Assembly (NCBI GenBank): GCA_026419785.1
Contig: JAODTK010005658.1
Span: forward strand, 1 to 64,000
Length of the DNA stretch: 64,000 nucleotides
Origin: Sclerodactyla briareus
Taxonomy: Eukaryota; Echinodermata; Holothuroidea; Dendrochirotida; Sclerodactylidae
Reading direction: 5' to 3'
The notes below the pieces were generated by a model, which was given only the letters and a program-made list of their open reading frames with translations, did not search any database and had not been told where the DNA came from. Below, piece after piece: positions 23,053 through 36,099 of the stretch. Position 1 is the stretch's first letter. Each line of letters starts with the position of its first letter. A program made the position numbers and the translations under genes.

Positions 23053-24810
23053 CATACTGCTTAGAATCCCACTGAGAGATATTTCCTATTACAGTCAATA
23101 GTTCATTGTATTATATAATAAATGCATTCGATCTTGTTTGACTGGTTAACAGTGGAGTGGGTTGCTACACCATTCTTGACGAAATTGCCTTGGAAACCAG
23201 AAAAGCCAGGAATGCGATTTGATTCCTTGGCTGATCCCCCATCCTGGCCGAGATAGTCAAGCAACTGTCAACTAAATGTCGATAGTATCAGCCTTATCTA
23301 TCCAGGTGAAGGTAGAGTTATCATGCCAACAAGCAAAAATTCGCCAAATATCTTTCCTTTTCACAATTACCCAGTTTTTCCCAAAAAGACCCCAGGTTTA
23401 CATGAAAAACAACGGGGGCCTCCACTCCCATTCTTGAGGATTCATAACCCCCATTAAGGAAGTTGCATGCGTGAATTTCAAATTATTCGGACCAAGCCAA
23501 CTGGATTTATCGTGTTAACATGTTTCATTGTTAGTGACTTTCAGATTTTGACCTTTCTTGCTTCGATAACTTTTGGACCTGGACCCAGAATACTAGGGCG
23601 CATGTTACGCACTTTGGGAACTCCACACACGTTACCGTTACACATGATAATAGCGCCGAGTCCGTGTTCGCCTCCATTCTATTTGGAGAATTTTTGCCCT
23701 ACGGAAATGTCTCCATCTCTGCAAACCATGCAATTGCAGACGATTCTGATACCTTTCATGTTGTACTCAAGTAAATAGCTATTGTGATTGTCAAGCGTAG
23801 AATACCACAACCACTCGCACTTTGGAAATTCTCGCCCTAATAGGCTATCCGCATCCGTAGGTACGGAATCCAGGTGGCGATTCCAGATGCTTATGCGGAT
23901 CCGGTACGCAAGTGATAATCGAAAATTTTACGTGTGAAATGAGCGGAGAGCACACATGTGTCCAATATGTCATATTAGTTTAACACAGGCAAAACAAATG
24001 AAGGCAAAACAACACGGAATAGGCGAACTAAGACATGTACCAATGCGGATACAGAATGCGTATCACCGCGAATGACATCTATAAATATCTCCCTAAAAAG
24101 CATGCCACGACAATACATGGGCTGCTGCAATTTTATGGTCATTTTCGCGAAACCAAACGTTCGTTTTCGTAAATATGTGATTGTCACATTCAGACATTGA
24201 CACGCATCCGCAGCTATGGAATCAAAGCTAAGCGGTGCCTAAAAACGACTGATAATAATGTTCTATAATAAGACTGCTTCTTAGAGTGTTAGTAACGGAC
24301 CATTGGAGGAGCTCATTCAAGAGCAAAGGGAGCGGAGATGCGATTGACGAGGACAAGCACGAGTGAGATCGACAGGGCAGGGCATCGGGCTCCCAGCGCG
24401 CAGTCTTCTTCACTTGTCCCTCGTCTGAGTAAACCTTCCGATTGAACACTCAAACGAACGCGGCAGGCGCACGAGCTCCCGCCCCACGCTGTGCGGCCCC
24501 CACGTCGGTACGTATATGGGACGGCAGGCCTGAAGAGTAGGTGGTAGGCCAGTGCGGGGGCGGGTCTTTGAAAATCATCCCAGAAAGGTCGGCAAGGCGC
24601 CGATTTTATTGACGATCGCAAGGTCGTCATTGTATGGAAGCGACGGAAACTAGACGGGGTCACGACCGAGGGAGCGAGACAAAAAACAAAAACAATGATG
24701 TGTATTCATCTCTGTTATTAATAATAAGAATACTAAACTTTTATCCAATTCGAACGTTCTTCTAACATTGCTTATATTTAAGTTGTTAATGTTTGCATTC
24801 TTCTTCTAGG
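23053..24810. other. No gene seen
   Basis: No repeat structure or family-like protein noticed in 1.7 kb; frames are up to 116 codons and overlap antisense. Confidence 0.35.
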
Positions 24811-24990
24811 TCCTCAGATGACCCTCTGATGGACGCAGCAGCAGAGAGGGTTAAGACAATTGCTCGAAGGTTCTGGTTGTAACATCAATTTTAGTGTGAC
24901 GTTCCCAAAAGAACAGATTGGGGCAATAGTTCAGAAGAATATTCAGTTTTACGAGAACCAAGAGACACCTAGGCACTCATGCACGACGCC
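24811..24990 (+). CDS. Candidate exon fragment of an unknown protein
   Basis: A good splice acceptor (TTCTTCTTCTAG, 24799-24810) is followed by protein-like text in two overlapping frames. The first reads SSDDPLMDAAAERVKTIA. The next frame gives about 50 open codons including FSVTFPKEQIGAIVQKNI. The switch fits a single-base slip near 24860, which is common elsewhere in this sequence. No donor site is obvious before the open frame ends near 25020. I do not recognise the family; it could be a pseudogene piece or a repeat ORF. Confidence 0.22.
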
Positions 24991-27334
24991 GTGCATAATT
25001 TCGGATTTTTTTTTTTTAATTTAGGTTAGACTGAGTACTTTCGAGCAGGTTTTCGCGTTAAATTTGGTAGATAGGCGATACTACGAAGTCTGTACCAACT
25101 GGACAATGGTACCGAAAAAAAAAAAATCATATGGCAGGGCGATAGTGTATTTCGACTATTGAAATTTTATATAGTATTTCAGAAGAAGTGAAGTTGCTTC
25201 GTGTTCGGATATCTTCTGCCTTAAGTTTAAATTTTGTTACAAATTTAAAATTTCCACCTTTTTGTTCGATGGAACTTTCCACTTCAGCTTTCCAAATGGC
25301 TGAAAAGATAAATATCTGGAGAGTAGTAATTACGCCAAACTCACGAATATAGTGTTTGTTTCCGAATCTCTCGAAGGAGATTGCTTCCTAATTCTGACGT
25401 CTTCCAGCATTTGGGCTCTTTGAGGGCAAACGGCAAATGCCCTTGAAAACCCTCGTGGACCCATCGAGACTGTAACTCGAAGAGTGGGGCGTGTGCCCCC
25501 ATGGTGCAAGTATAGCCGACGAAGGCGCACGTTGGATGTTGGAGCCGTGGTGGAAGAAGGACATGCATGAACAGTTCCAAATCTTTAAAATTATCTGAAA
25601 TGTGAAGAAAAAGAAGTGGTACTGAAAAACTTAGGACAATGGGATATTGTTCACTCAGTAACCTACAGAAACGGTGTAGGCGAGATAATACCTCCAAATG
25701 TGGAACCAATTGCCCCACGGAAATGTTTCTGCCCCACACGGGACAGCGTTTCAACAAGGAGGTCTGAGATCCAAACCAAAACTGATTGCGTACTTTGAAT
25801 TGATTGTGCCTTCAGAAAGTTACATACCGGGTATTTTACCACGACTCCCAGGGAACCGTTTCTAAATTCGTCACATAAGTTCGGTTATCACAAATTGCAC
25901 CTATCAGGCTATCACCATCGGCAACCCGCTGTGTCAGCCCGGGGCCCAATCACTATGTCACCAGTGTAATGCCTGCGAACATGGTTGGTTCGAATCAGGT
26001 TCATGTTAGGATCCGCGTGGCGGGTTGGGAGGGCGGGCGGCAATTGCCCCAGCGAAAATTAGTATTAATATTCACCCGCAGGTTTGTTCCACAAAATAGG
26101 CGTTCTGCCTTTGTACTGAGTCACATTTCGCTCGGGGGGGGGGGGCACTCATGCCCCTAGAGATATGAACATGGTAGGCACTGAATGCCGCGTAAACGAC
26201 CAAAATTATTGATTGTCGTATTAGTGCCCTTTCCGTTACAATGTTAGTGATTCTCAATGTGAAAGTACGGTAACCAAGGAGACATCTTACTTGGAGGCGT
26301 ACAGTCCATAAAATCGTGTTGGCATATGTCATGGACATCGCAGGCACCCCCATATAAACCATGACAGCTACAGTGCAATCAGTACCCTGGACGAGGGAGG
26401 GCGTCCATAAAAGGCTGTTTTTTTTGGACCCGTGGCATAACAACGAGTCCGCCTCGACTGCGTCCGTCTGCTGAACACCACACCCTTCCGGGTTGGTAAA
26501 ATGGTTCGATGCCAGGCCTAGTTTGGATATCCCGCAGATTATGCGGACTCTCTCTATGACGTCATTGACCATAGTGCTGGAGTGGAACATTTCTCTCTCG
26601 TCAAAACAGACCAGGGCGTATCCAACCTGCCGTTATTCACCGACGCCTTGCGCTGGCGAAACCATTCGGCAGCAGGAAATTGATTCTCATCACCGGCAAA
26701 CATATCGCTCGGGTAACCAAGAGGCCCTGTCGATGAATCAGGAAAGTTTCTTCTCTCATATGAGGTAAACCTTTCAAAAATAAAAATGAATATATATTTT
26801 AGGGTCGGTGAAAAGCCTTCACGTGATTATTCATAGGCTATATTTGAGTCACACCAGCATCTTCGCAATGAAGACTGCCACAAGACAGAAAGCAGAGGAA
26901 CAGACAGACATGGGTGTTGGTACCGTATTCCATAACAGCGGAGGAAGCATCCCTCATGCTTTCCTCATGTAGGAAGGGCGGGATGCGCCCAAGGCGGCCT
27001 GTTTTCCTGAGCTTCACGTCACCCCTACGCTCGGGGGGACACGCAATATTTGCCAAAGAACAAAACGAAAAACTCACCCGCTACTTGCAGTTCGAACCGA
27101 GCGTGCATGGCCAGTGGAGGAAGACGGGGTTCATCTCCAGTGAAACGCATCAATAATGAGCTAATCAATTAAGTAAAGAAAGTGTTGTAAAACCCAACAC
27201 GAGGACCGAGGTACACAACCCCAACTCGGATCTGCTGACATGGATTCTACCACCACTATGTATGTAACTGTCACTGCCACCGTCGAATCGCCCCATCGTT
27301 ACCCTCCATCATTATTATCCTCAATCACCTGATA
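24991..27334. other. No gene seen; C/G-run near 26133
   Basis: Frames up to 172 codons (minus, 26072-26590) lack domain features. A G-run at 26133-26145 may be another G/C-run element scrap. Confidence 0.35.
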
Positions 27335-27795
27335 TATACAGAAGGGGAACGCTAGCATGGCATACCGAGTCACATCACGTAAGTCCGTGGGCCTTCAGCT
27401 ACACGGCGAACACTAGCATGGCTGTCACATAACTTCGTGGAACAACTACACGCGAACGTAGTAACAGGACCTGACACATAATCTTCGTCGTGGACATCAA
27501 CTCCTCGCGAACATCCAGCAGCATGACATGGTCACATAGGATGATCTTCGTGGACATATCACTCACTTGAAACATAAATGACGGTCACATATATTTCATG
27601 GACATCTCACCAGGCCCACATGCGAACACATAGCATGGCATGGTCGCCATAATATTCGTTGTCATCCACTACACGCAAAAAGCATAACAGGACATGGTCA
27701 CATAATCTTCATGGACATCAACACGCGAACATTCCTTAGTGTCAAGACAGGGAATATTCGTGGATATCACTACACGCGATGCATCTAGCATGGTT
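27335..27795 (+). repeat. Minisatellite, unit about 50-62 bp
   Basis: About eight diverged units built on 'catggtcacataatcttcg', 'tggacatcactacacgcgaa' and 'cactagcatgg'. Unit lengths vary from 45 to 70 bp. No coding sense. The array ends directly before a SINE. Confidence 0.75.
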
Positions 27796-27804
27796 CTGTT
27801 ATAA

Positions 27805-28085
27805 CAAATAGTAAGTAGTTCTTATATAGCGCACGATCCAGATAACAGTTGCTCAACGCGCTTTACAACATTACCCCGACTCATTGGAACCAGGTACCGC
27901 ACTCCGACACATCCGCGGAGGATGTGGCTGCCTATATCAGCGCCGATGTACTCAGGCTCCTCAAGGTTCCCATTTCTTACACCTGGGTGGAGATCAAGGG
28001 TTACTACGCGGACCGAACCCACAACCTCTGGATACGAGCTCGGAGGTTCGCCGCTAGGCCACTCACGCCTCTCAGCTTCACACGA
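27805..28085 (-). mobile_element. tRNA-derived SINE with GCGCTATATAAGAAC tail
   Basis: On the minus strand the head has box A TGGCCTAGCGG (plus 28051-28061) and box B GGTTCGGTCC (plus 28010-28019). A body follows, then 'GTAAAGCGCGTTGAGCAAC' and 'GCGCTATATAAGAACTAC'. The 3' text is a widespread SINE end known from many marine animals and fish and is normally followed by ATT repeats; here the tail is short. About 280 bp, near full length. A second, partial copy is at 60950-61005. Confidence 0.65.
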
Positions 28086-28149
28086 TCTTCTGGGAAACCT
28101 CCACTCACGTGAAACACCTACGTATCATGGTGGGCCACACGCTGATATG

Positions 28150-29330
28150 TGGGCTACAATAAATTCCATTTAATGCTACCATAGATTGGGTTTCAGGCAC
28201 CCAGGTATTCTACTTTATGTAACGATAAATTCGACATTATGTAACCATCGATTCGATCATTAGGCCTACAATTAAATAGATATATGAGCGCAATAATTCG
28301 AATGTATGGGTGCATAATTCGAATACGTGGTGTGCATAAATTCTTGCGTTTCATTAGTTTGTGAAAATATTGCACTCGAAATATCTGAATTTATGGGTGC
28401 ACAAAATCAAATTTATAGAACCAACCAATCCTGTGTAATTCCGTTTGCCGATAACATTTATAGGACAGCATTGCGATTTTGGACACAAGATATTTTCCCC
28501 CGTATTGGTGAGAGTGTTCGAGTACGTGCACGCACGCAAACAAAGATATAAGGGCCTACCATCTAAACGTAAATACAGAGCGGTGAGCGGCAAGGAACGG
28601 TTTAGAGTGGTAGCCTGCAATACCGGAGGGCCCTGGTTCAAACCCCCCTGGTGTTGTCACAGGCACCTCCTTCTCGTGTAGGAAAGTGGCAGCACGAGTG
28701 AAGCTAACTACTCTGTCTACTGTCGGAGGGATGGAGACGTTAAATGGCGCATCCCGGGAGCAGGAAATTTACACCCTTGCCTCGTAACTCAGGGCACTCT
28801 TCGCAAACAAAGAGTAGGCGAGATCGCCGTGTCCTTCACACCAAAAAGTGTAGCCGCTATAATTTCGACTAGGTCAGCTGAACCCTTCGGTGGAAAGCAT
28901 AACACGAGGCAGCATGACGTAGAAAAAAAAAAACGTCAATGCGCAGGGAGGTTGTTCTTTCCATCCACCTTGCAGACTACACACTTAGGACTTGGGCGCT
29001 ATCCAGGCCTCTCCTATTGGTCATAATTCATCGTAGCCTATAAATTCGAATTTTATGTACTCATATAGTCGATTAATGGTACATATATCTAAATTGATGG
29101 TTACATAAAACGAAATAATGGTAACATAAAAATAGAATATATGGGTGCATAATTCGGATATATGAGTGGCATAAAATCGAATTCAGGTTCCATATATTCC
29201 CTTGCATTCCTTATTTGGCTGTGGAATATATGCTTCAGATATTTCGAATATATGGGTGCATGAAATCTAAATTTAATGGCAACATTAAATGGGACTTTAT
29301 GTACATTCAATATGGTAATTTTTGTCAGCA
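28150..29330 (+). repeat. AT-rich short-period repeat (about 25 bp), interrupted
   Basis: Units resemble 'ataattcgaatatatgggtg' + 'cataa' and occur at 28195-28430 and 29030-29320. Both sides also share a longer block: 'ttgcgtttcattag' to 'atctgaatttatgggtgca' at 28341-28400, and 'ttgcattccttatt' to 'atttcgaatatatgggtgca' at 29202-29260. The intervening 28440-29020 is different and contains a SINE. A related stretch is at 55470-55700. Confidence 0.65.
28575..28900 (+). mobile_element. tRNA-derived SINE-like copy within the AT-rich repeat
   Basis: Box-B-like GGTTCAAACCCC (28635-28646) is preceded by 'GGTTTAGAGTGGTAGCCTGC' and a weak box A (about 28588). Downstream is 'GGAGACGTTAAATGGCGCATC' (only partly quoted here: GACGTTAAATGGCG, at 28734-28750), a sequence type found in several invertebrate SINE bodies. 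Boundaries are approximate. Confidence 0.45.
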
Positions 29331-31475
29331 AGGAAAAACTAGCCACCACGGCGGGACAAGGAAAGTCTGATAGTTTTCGCTAACGCTTCTTATGACAGTA
29401 ACAGGGTGGTTACATACACAGGGAAAAACAGTTTTATAGCGGTATATCATTGCTATCCTATATACGTTACCTGCGTAGCTAGCAAAGGTCGTATTGACTG
29501 GAATATCGTCCCCTGGCCGGATGTGAGCCACCTACATGGAAAAGATATGGAACAAGTTAGAACAACAGTAATGGAAAATAGAAGGTCCTGATCATCACCT
29601 ATATCGCACGGACCGGGCACGCACTTGACTGGCATACGGGTTCTCTTGATAATAATACAACTTGAGCGATGAATCGTATCAATTCTTCAGTGCCTCACGA
29701 ATCCATTTGAGGCGCACTTGGAACATTTATTGTAACGCAATGGGACACGTTTGCTACAATCCCCATTCGGTTTCACGTCGGTTGGAACTCACAATCCGAA
29801 GTGCCAAACACAATTGTTTATCCAGGAATTTACACACTTTTTTGCCATCACTCCGTATTCTAAACAATATTTAGCAATAACTACTGGGGTAACGACCCAA
29901 TACGTCCAAAGAAACGATCATATTTGGTACCTAACGGGTGTCTATGACGTTTCCGTTGACAAGAGTTAACGATGTTCAATTCCTGAACGTTATATGAGAG
30001 TATATTTGAACTGCGTGGTTTAAGGGGGTGCTCCACCTTGTGGTTATGAGGTGCTCCACCCTTGATGTACTTTTTTGGTATCCAAATTTTGTTTGAAATC
30101 AACCACATATAATAAACAACGTACAAATTGGGAACCCGAAAATGATGCAAATGGCTCGTTTGCATAATCATTCGCTAATTGTCTATTAATTTAGGTGATG
30201 TGGGAATGCAATTCTTTGGTCATGAGTGTGCCAATGAAATGTGTGATACTCAAATGTTAGAATTTCTGTGAAGCTCTAGAGACTGCTCAGAACAGAATTA
30301 CAATAAGTTGCTTAACTGGGATCTGATATGGGATATTAAGGGAGAAATAATTTTTGAATGAGAATTTTTATTTGATTTATGTTATGCAGTTTTTTTCATA
30401 ACTATCCGCATATTTTTCTGCATAACAATACCTTTTGACATTTTGCTCCAAACAGTCCCTGGGGCTTCATACACATTCCTCGCACAGTTTTCGGAGGGAT
30501 TGGCCCTCGTGTTAGTTGCGATGCAGCCTTCCCATTAGTGAAAATGTACATTTTCAGAAAACACTAACACGTATAGCGCACATATACATATTACATTCTG
30601 ATGCACTATTTGTATAATATGAAGATTACCAAAATGGATCTATGATGGGTTACACTCTTACAAAATTATTCCCAATATTTTAAATTACTAAAATGTAGAA
30701 TCACAATTTATTGTGTGACAGGTTCGATCCCTCTCACCCGTGATAAGCATGTCCGAGGATTCTCATAAAGTTTGTCCCTATATCAACTGAAAATTACTGA
30801 AAGATCAATTGTATCCAAGGTGATTGAATATTTGCAACATACAGGTACGCAACCCTCCTTTGTGTAACGTACAACAAGGGACGAATAAAATAACCACAGC
30901 TTGAACCCAATCTGCCTGTGACCGTACCAACAAACAAAACGTAAAGTACCAGGGCCGTTCCTCGCCGAGTCTCGAATAGGTTCGTCAGCACTGCTCGTAA
31001 AATCTAGAAATGTGCCCCGATGTCCCCCCACAGACTTGAAAAATCATGACATCCAGGAAGAGCTTACCGCTCACTACAACTTTTTTGGACTGGTAGTCTT
31101 CATTCCCTCTGTATTCGTTACTATGGATTACAGAACCCTCAAAATACTCCTCTCCCGTGGTAGAACGGGCTATTTAGGACCCGTAAGAACCCTGTAGCAC
31201 CGATGCAGCCTCGAACACGTGGATCCGCTTCCCTCCATCGTTGGCGATGCACCCTCCATCGCCCAGTCCTCCTCGTAATCTACATTTTCCGTCACCCGCG
31301 TGAACTTTCCTGTTAACTGGATATGAGGGCGCAATTTGAAGTGTTCCACGTAGTCCTGGGAGGAGTGAAGTTAGGTGCGGATTAGAACAAATATATTATG
31401 ACCATATACAGACCAACCTTGTCTTTAGGTGTAAAGCAATTACTTTTTTCCCTCTCACGGCACGCGGGTAGCCTT
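29331..31475. other. No gene seen
   Basis: Two kilobases of AT-leaning sequence. A small local duplication 'aggtgctccacc' / 'gggtgctccacc' occurs at 30026-30061. No coding or structural feature. Confidence 0.35.
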
Positions 31476-31556
31476 TGGTGTGTGCGCCGCATGTGCGCGC
31501 GCGGCGCGTGTGTGTGTATGTGTGTTGTGTGGCGGCGCATCTGTGTGTGCGTATGT
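31476..31556 (+). repeat. GT/GC-rich simple repeat
   Basis: Alternating GT/GC dinucleotides (e.g. GTGTGTGTATGTGTGTTGTG), a potential Z-DNA-type tract. The overlapping open frame is a by-product. Confidence 0.7.
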
Positions 31557-32089
31557 AAATGGATTCAATCGGGATACCTGTATGTTACTGTTTACTTACT
31601 GTGGCAACTGGGGACATTTTTGCAACGGGGACGTTCCCGTTTATTTCTCTGAGATTTGAGTTTATTCATAGAGGTTCTCGACACCACTATTGTTCACTGA
31701 GGGTGTATATACATGTCCCCGATTCACTGAGTTCCAAGTTATCCTTTATGCGTGTGTTGTGTGTCTTGATGTAATGTACTTAATGCCATGAGGTACACAC
31801 ACTTACTAACACTAACGTAAACGGGGACTTTTTCGTAACTATCTAAATGAAGACTGTCCCCATATGTGTCATGTTCCCAGAAGCCCGAACTAACTGCACG
31901 ATTTTCAACACTTCGGGGATTGTCTCCAGTCAACCTATTACTTGAACTTCAATCTTTCTTACAGTGTCGTTGTAGGGTTGTATGCACAATTAGCCAAATT
32001 AAGCCTGTCTCAATCGGTGACGCAACCAGACCCCCGAGGTTAATGCCGATAATGTCTTCCTCTGCAGGGTTATACGTGTAAGGTAACGT
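31557..32089. other. Gene-free; repeated GGGGAC words
   Basis: 'actggggacat', 'acggggacgttcccgt', 'catgtccccgatt', 'acggggacttt' and 'ctgtccccat' occur over 31600-31870 in both orientations, suggesting a decayed fold-back element, but no clear ends were found. Confidence 0.3.
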
Positions 32090-32720
32090 TTCATGATCGC
32101 AATCTCTGGTTGGCAAGGGACGTGTCCCCTGTAATACTGCTTGTCCTTATCAATCGCTACTCTGCTTGCTAATGGGGCGTGTCCCCATGTTTTACGTGCT
32201 TAGAAATATTTCATGATCGCAATTTCTGGTTGGTTGAGGGACGTGTCCCCATGGAATCGTGTCTGGTAGCGTTTTAATGATCGCTATATCTGTTTGGTAA
32301 GGGGGCGTGGCCCCAGTTATACTGCTTAGAAATGTTTCATGATCGCAATTTCTGGTTTGGTAAGAGACGTGTCCCCATGTAATACGTGCTTGGTATATTT
32401 TGCGTTTAATGATCGCTATATTGTTTGGTAAGGGGCGTTGTCCCATGTTATATGTGACTGAGAAATCTTCGAAATGTTTCTGATCGCAATTTCTGGTTGG
32501 GGTGTGAAGGGACGGGTCACCATGATAATACGTGCTTGTAGCGTTCAATATTGAACTCTTTGTTTGGTAAGAGGGCGTGTCCCCATGGTATACTGCTGAG
32601 TAATGTTTAATGATCGCAAATCGCAATCTCGGGTTGGTAAGGAGCGTGGCCGCAAGGTATAGCGTTCGGTAACGTTTAATGATAGCTCTCTCTCTGTGGT
32701 TGGTAAGGGGCGTGGTCCCA
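32090..32720 (+). repeat. Satellite, 60-65-bp unit with two alternating unit types
   Basis: About ten units. Type 1 reads 'catgatcgcaatttctggtt' + 'ggtaagggacgtgtcccc'; type 2 reads 'aatgatcgctatatctgttt' + 'ggtaagggggcgtggcccc'. Type 1 starts near 32093, 32213, 32338, 32479 and 32611; type 2 near 32277, 32407, 32550 and 32679. They alternate, giving a higher-order period of about 130 bp. The 144-codon minus frame here is simply the satellite read through. A second cluster is at 47630-47945. Confidence 0.8.
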
Positions 32721-35700
32721 GGTGGGGGGGGGGGGGGGATTCAACTCACTGGATGAAGCTAGGTTATACGTAGTGGTAATACTTTATAACCGGACTTCCC
32801 CGGTAGTAATGAGGGGTAATCCCTGGAAGGGGAAGTCGCTGAAACACATCATCTCTTTGCTGGAGTTGGTCACCAGCTGGTCATAAGGGCGCTCCCTCTG
32901 TCCGCGTTTATCTCTCCCGCCAAAAAAAAAAAAAAAAAAAATAAAAAAAATCCAACACCCCTATAAAACGAATAACAAATGGGAAGATCAACCGCAATTA
33001 GCCTCCGGTGTTAAGACGTATACCTATCTGTTCCACACGACCCAGCATAAAGATCTGTGTGCATGTTACAAAATCGCCATAAACTTCTGCAAAACCAATC
33101 GGTTCGTTGGAATTCCCAGCAACCTAAGCTCACGCAGCGCTTCCCTTCTACCTTCAATGCGCGGCCTTCGCCACTCCCGCTCTGATACTTCATTGTGTTT
33201 TGCGCTTTATAAAACTTCATTAATTTTTGTAATCCCCCAACGATGAGTAGCAATGACAGAAACCAACTGGCCATTCAAATCACTGCCGTCGCCGCTACAA
33301 TTCAGGACGGTCATGATATGTGAGCTGAGAAAGGGGCAGAGGTTAAGTGGTTGGGGTGTAGGACGCATCACTGGCTGAAATCGGTGGTTGGTGGGTGTGG
33401 AGGTGATTCAAGGTTGTCATGAGAAAGTTATGTGTGTGGTAAAACAATATGTATGAAGGACTTCGTGAATGTTGGGTTCATGACCCCGACCCCCTGACTG
33501 TACCCTTGTTGCTGTTGAGCATATGTCCCTGACACTTCTGATATTCAAACTCCACAACGGATGCTCTCTCATGGTGTGACGTGCCTAATAAGAACGCAGG
33601 GATTCTCCCCCCCCCCCCCCCCGTCAACATGGACTCAGTGGCGTAAGCACTATTTCACAGGCTTATATAGTCACCATCCGCTTCCCCCACCATGACGCCA
33701 TGAAGGCGAGCAAAGAGGCAGCGAAGTGAGGTAGTCATGTAAATGGTATCGACGACTCACAGTGAGCGGCAACGTCGTATTAGGACAAGCAAGACATTAA
33801 CGCATTGAGCTCAACATTTCGGTAGTTTGGGGTCTCGTTCTTTCTTATCTTTTTGTCTATATTTTGGCGAAAAGGTTGTTCAGCAGTTTAGGGGCAGCCA
33901 TCTTGAATACGAACAGCTCCACAAACGAAAAATCCGTATCCCATTCATCTGAGTTGGGCCGAAAAGGTTATTCCTCCGAAATAGAATAATACACTCCTTG
34001 GAAAGGTGGGCTTTGACCATGTGACGTCTCATATCAATGTCGCATAAGCTGAGATAAGCGAAGTTAGTAAGTTAGGATCAGGAGTGGATTATCGGCGACA
34101 AAAGGAAGCCAGTGAAGATCCCGGAGAATGTGGATGACAGGATCTCTGCGTTGTTTATCTCGGAACTAGGCACGCAGCAGTGATATGCCCCTGAGGACGT
34201 TCTAAAAAGGGACTGTGGTCAACACCGACAACAGGCCATCGCAATAAGAATCAGACATTGGAGTGCGATGTCGAAATTATGGATTGCCATAACCCTCAAG
34301 CACAATGAACAATGATGGACAATTTTAGTAGCCTGGTGCGCTGATCCATTTCCTGCGCTTTTCGACCGTTTCGACAACGAAAACTGAGGGGAAAAAAAAT
34401 ATATGCTATGCATTTCGTAATGATCGAGTTGCTTTAATTTGTAGATGAGAAATCAATGTGCATGGTAGGTGGAAAGCTAATGGAAAAGCATTGAAAAAAG
34501 TTGCAATCGGTCACTTCGGATTATGTTAGGGCTCCCCAGAAATTGAGCTTATTGTTTGTTAGGCATAGCTTAACATTATACAGAGACAAATCAAAAGATG
34601 TAGAACAAAAATCCTCCTCCGCTGTCAGGAGTGGAGGTTACGTTAGTAATGAGGGTTGATGTGTATTGTAGTTCACTTTAGAAAGAGCCATATGGTAAGT
34701 AGAGTGGCCACTTCAAAATTGCCAAGTATCGGGTATTATGAAAAGAGACCCATCTGTGGGGTGATCATTGATCTAATTGATCTAAATTATTGAATTTTAT
34801 CGGCCTCGGACAAAAAACAGACTATTGACTTTCTTTATAAATCCGTTCCGAAACAACGCAATGAACATTTTGGATATCGGTGAAAAAAAAAAACAAAGAG
34901 ATGCAAATATTGAGAAAAACCCTGACATGTTGAAACTAGAAAAGCCTGCCCTACCGACCGACATTTTTGCAAAACTAGGCATGCAACATATCGCCATTTA
35001 TAAGACAGAAAAGGAAAATTTGCCGAATCATTACGGCTCACAAACGTCACTTAGACTTCTCTCATCTGCTCAATTCGACAATATAGTAGGGTCCTTATGA
35101 ATTTTTTCGAGTAACGGCTTCCTAACTTGATTTTATTGCATTTCCCGGCTATGTTTGGAATATGCTGATCCGAACTTTAAGGTTTCCTTTTTTCCGACAT
35201 TTTACGGCGGCGATCTCTAATAAAACCAATATCATAACTCGCTCTTATAGCCACCTCCATATTGGATCAGTAACTAAATATGCTATTGGTACCGTGAGAT
35301 TTAATGGTAATATTACCATCACCCAGACGCATGCCGGCCATCTTGAATTTAAAAATTGGCCGCCGTTTCCGTCGAAAAATCAGCTAATCATCCTGATCTC
35401 AACAGCTATGGGGGACGATTCTCAGTTAATGCTTACTTTAACAAAGTGTTCGATCCTCTCTTTATAGAACTAATTCATGCATTTATCTGGGATCAGAGAT
35501 TAGTTCGGGGATTAGAGTAGTATTAGCGATTACGGAAAATTACACGGATCAATTTCGACCGTGTACGTACATATTATTATTACAAGCTGAACCACCGATG
35601 GTATCGAGTAAATGGCGGACAACTTGAATCCCAGAAATACCGACATTTCCATATCTATAACTACAAAATGCTGATCCTATCACTGGCGTTGGCATAATTC

Positions 35701-36079
35701 ACGTAGTTGAACTTGAATGTTCATTACAGCTACGGGGTAAGGGGGGGGGCGCGAGGGGAGGGCGAATGCGTTTTCTACTGCTGAGTCGGTTGCACTCATA
35801 AGATGGTCATGCAAACTGGTTTAGTGGTCTATTCGCATTGGAGGGAAAATGAGGGATGTATTATGTTATTAGTCGATCTATGACGCCGATATCTAATCCC
35901 ATATAGATACATCTACCTGATGGGAACCTTGGAGTAGAGATTATCGGATATAGGCTAGATATGCTGGTATCCTACCCCCTGAATATGAAGTCGACTGGAT
36001 TACAACTTCAGGTAACTGAACACGTAAATTGATTTTGGATGCCTCGTACCGAGAACCATGATTCATGGCCACTGGCTGA
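32721..36079. other. No gene seen; simple runs and 'gccatcttgaat' words
   Basis: Contains a G-run (32724-32737), a poly-A tract (32922-32949) and a C-run (33608-33622). 'GCCATCTTGAAT' occurs near 33896 and 35338, with 'TTGGCCGCCG' beside the second and 'AATGGCGGACAACTTGAAT' near 35611. This fits a decayed repeat of the 'GGCCGCCATCTTGAAT' type. No frame here has recognisable protein content. Confidence 0.35.
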
Positions 36080-36099
36080 AACTAAGCTCTTATGATCGT

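Noticed and set aside
26072-26590. 172-codon minus frame
   Set aside because: No known domain, no splice context, and it runs through the G-run at 26133; more likely chance.
31600-31870. Tc1-like inverted repeat based on GGGGAC words
   Set aside because: The words occur in both orientations, but I could not find ends that match beyond about 8 bp.
32192-32626. 144-codon minus-strand frame with repeated His/Gly/Tyr words
   Set aside because: It is the 60-65-bp satellite read in one frame; the repeating peptide follows the repeat period.
32090-32720. CRISPR-like array of about 60-bp units
   Set aside because: There are no short conserved repeats with unique spacers; whole units are similar and head-to-tail, and the DNA is animal.
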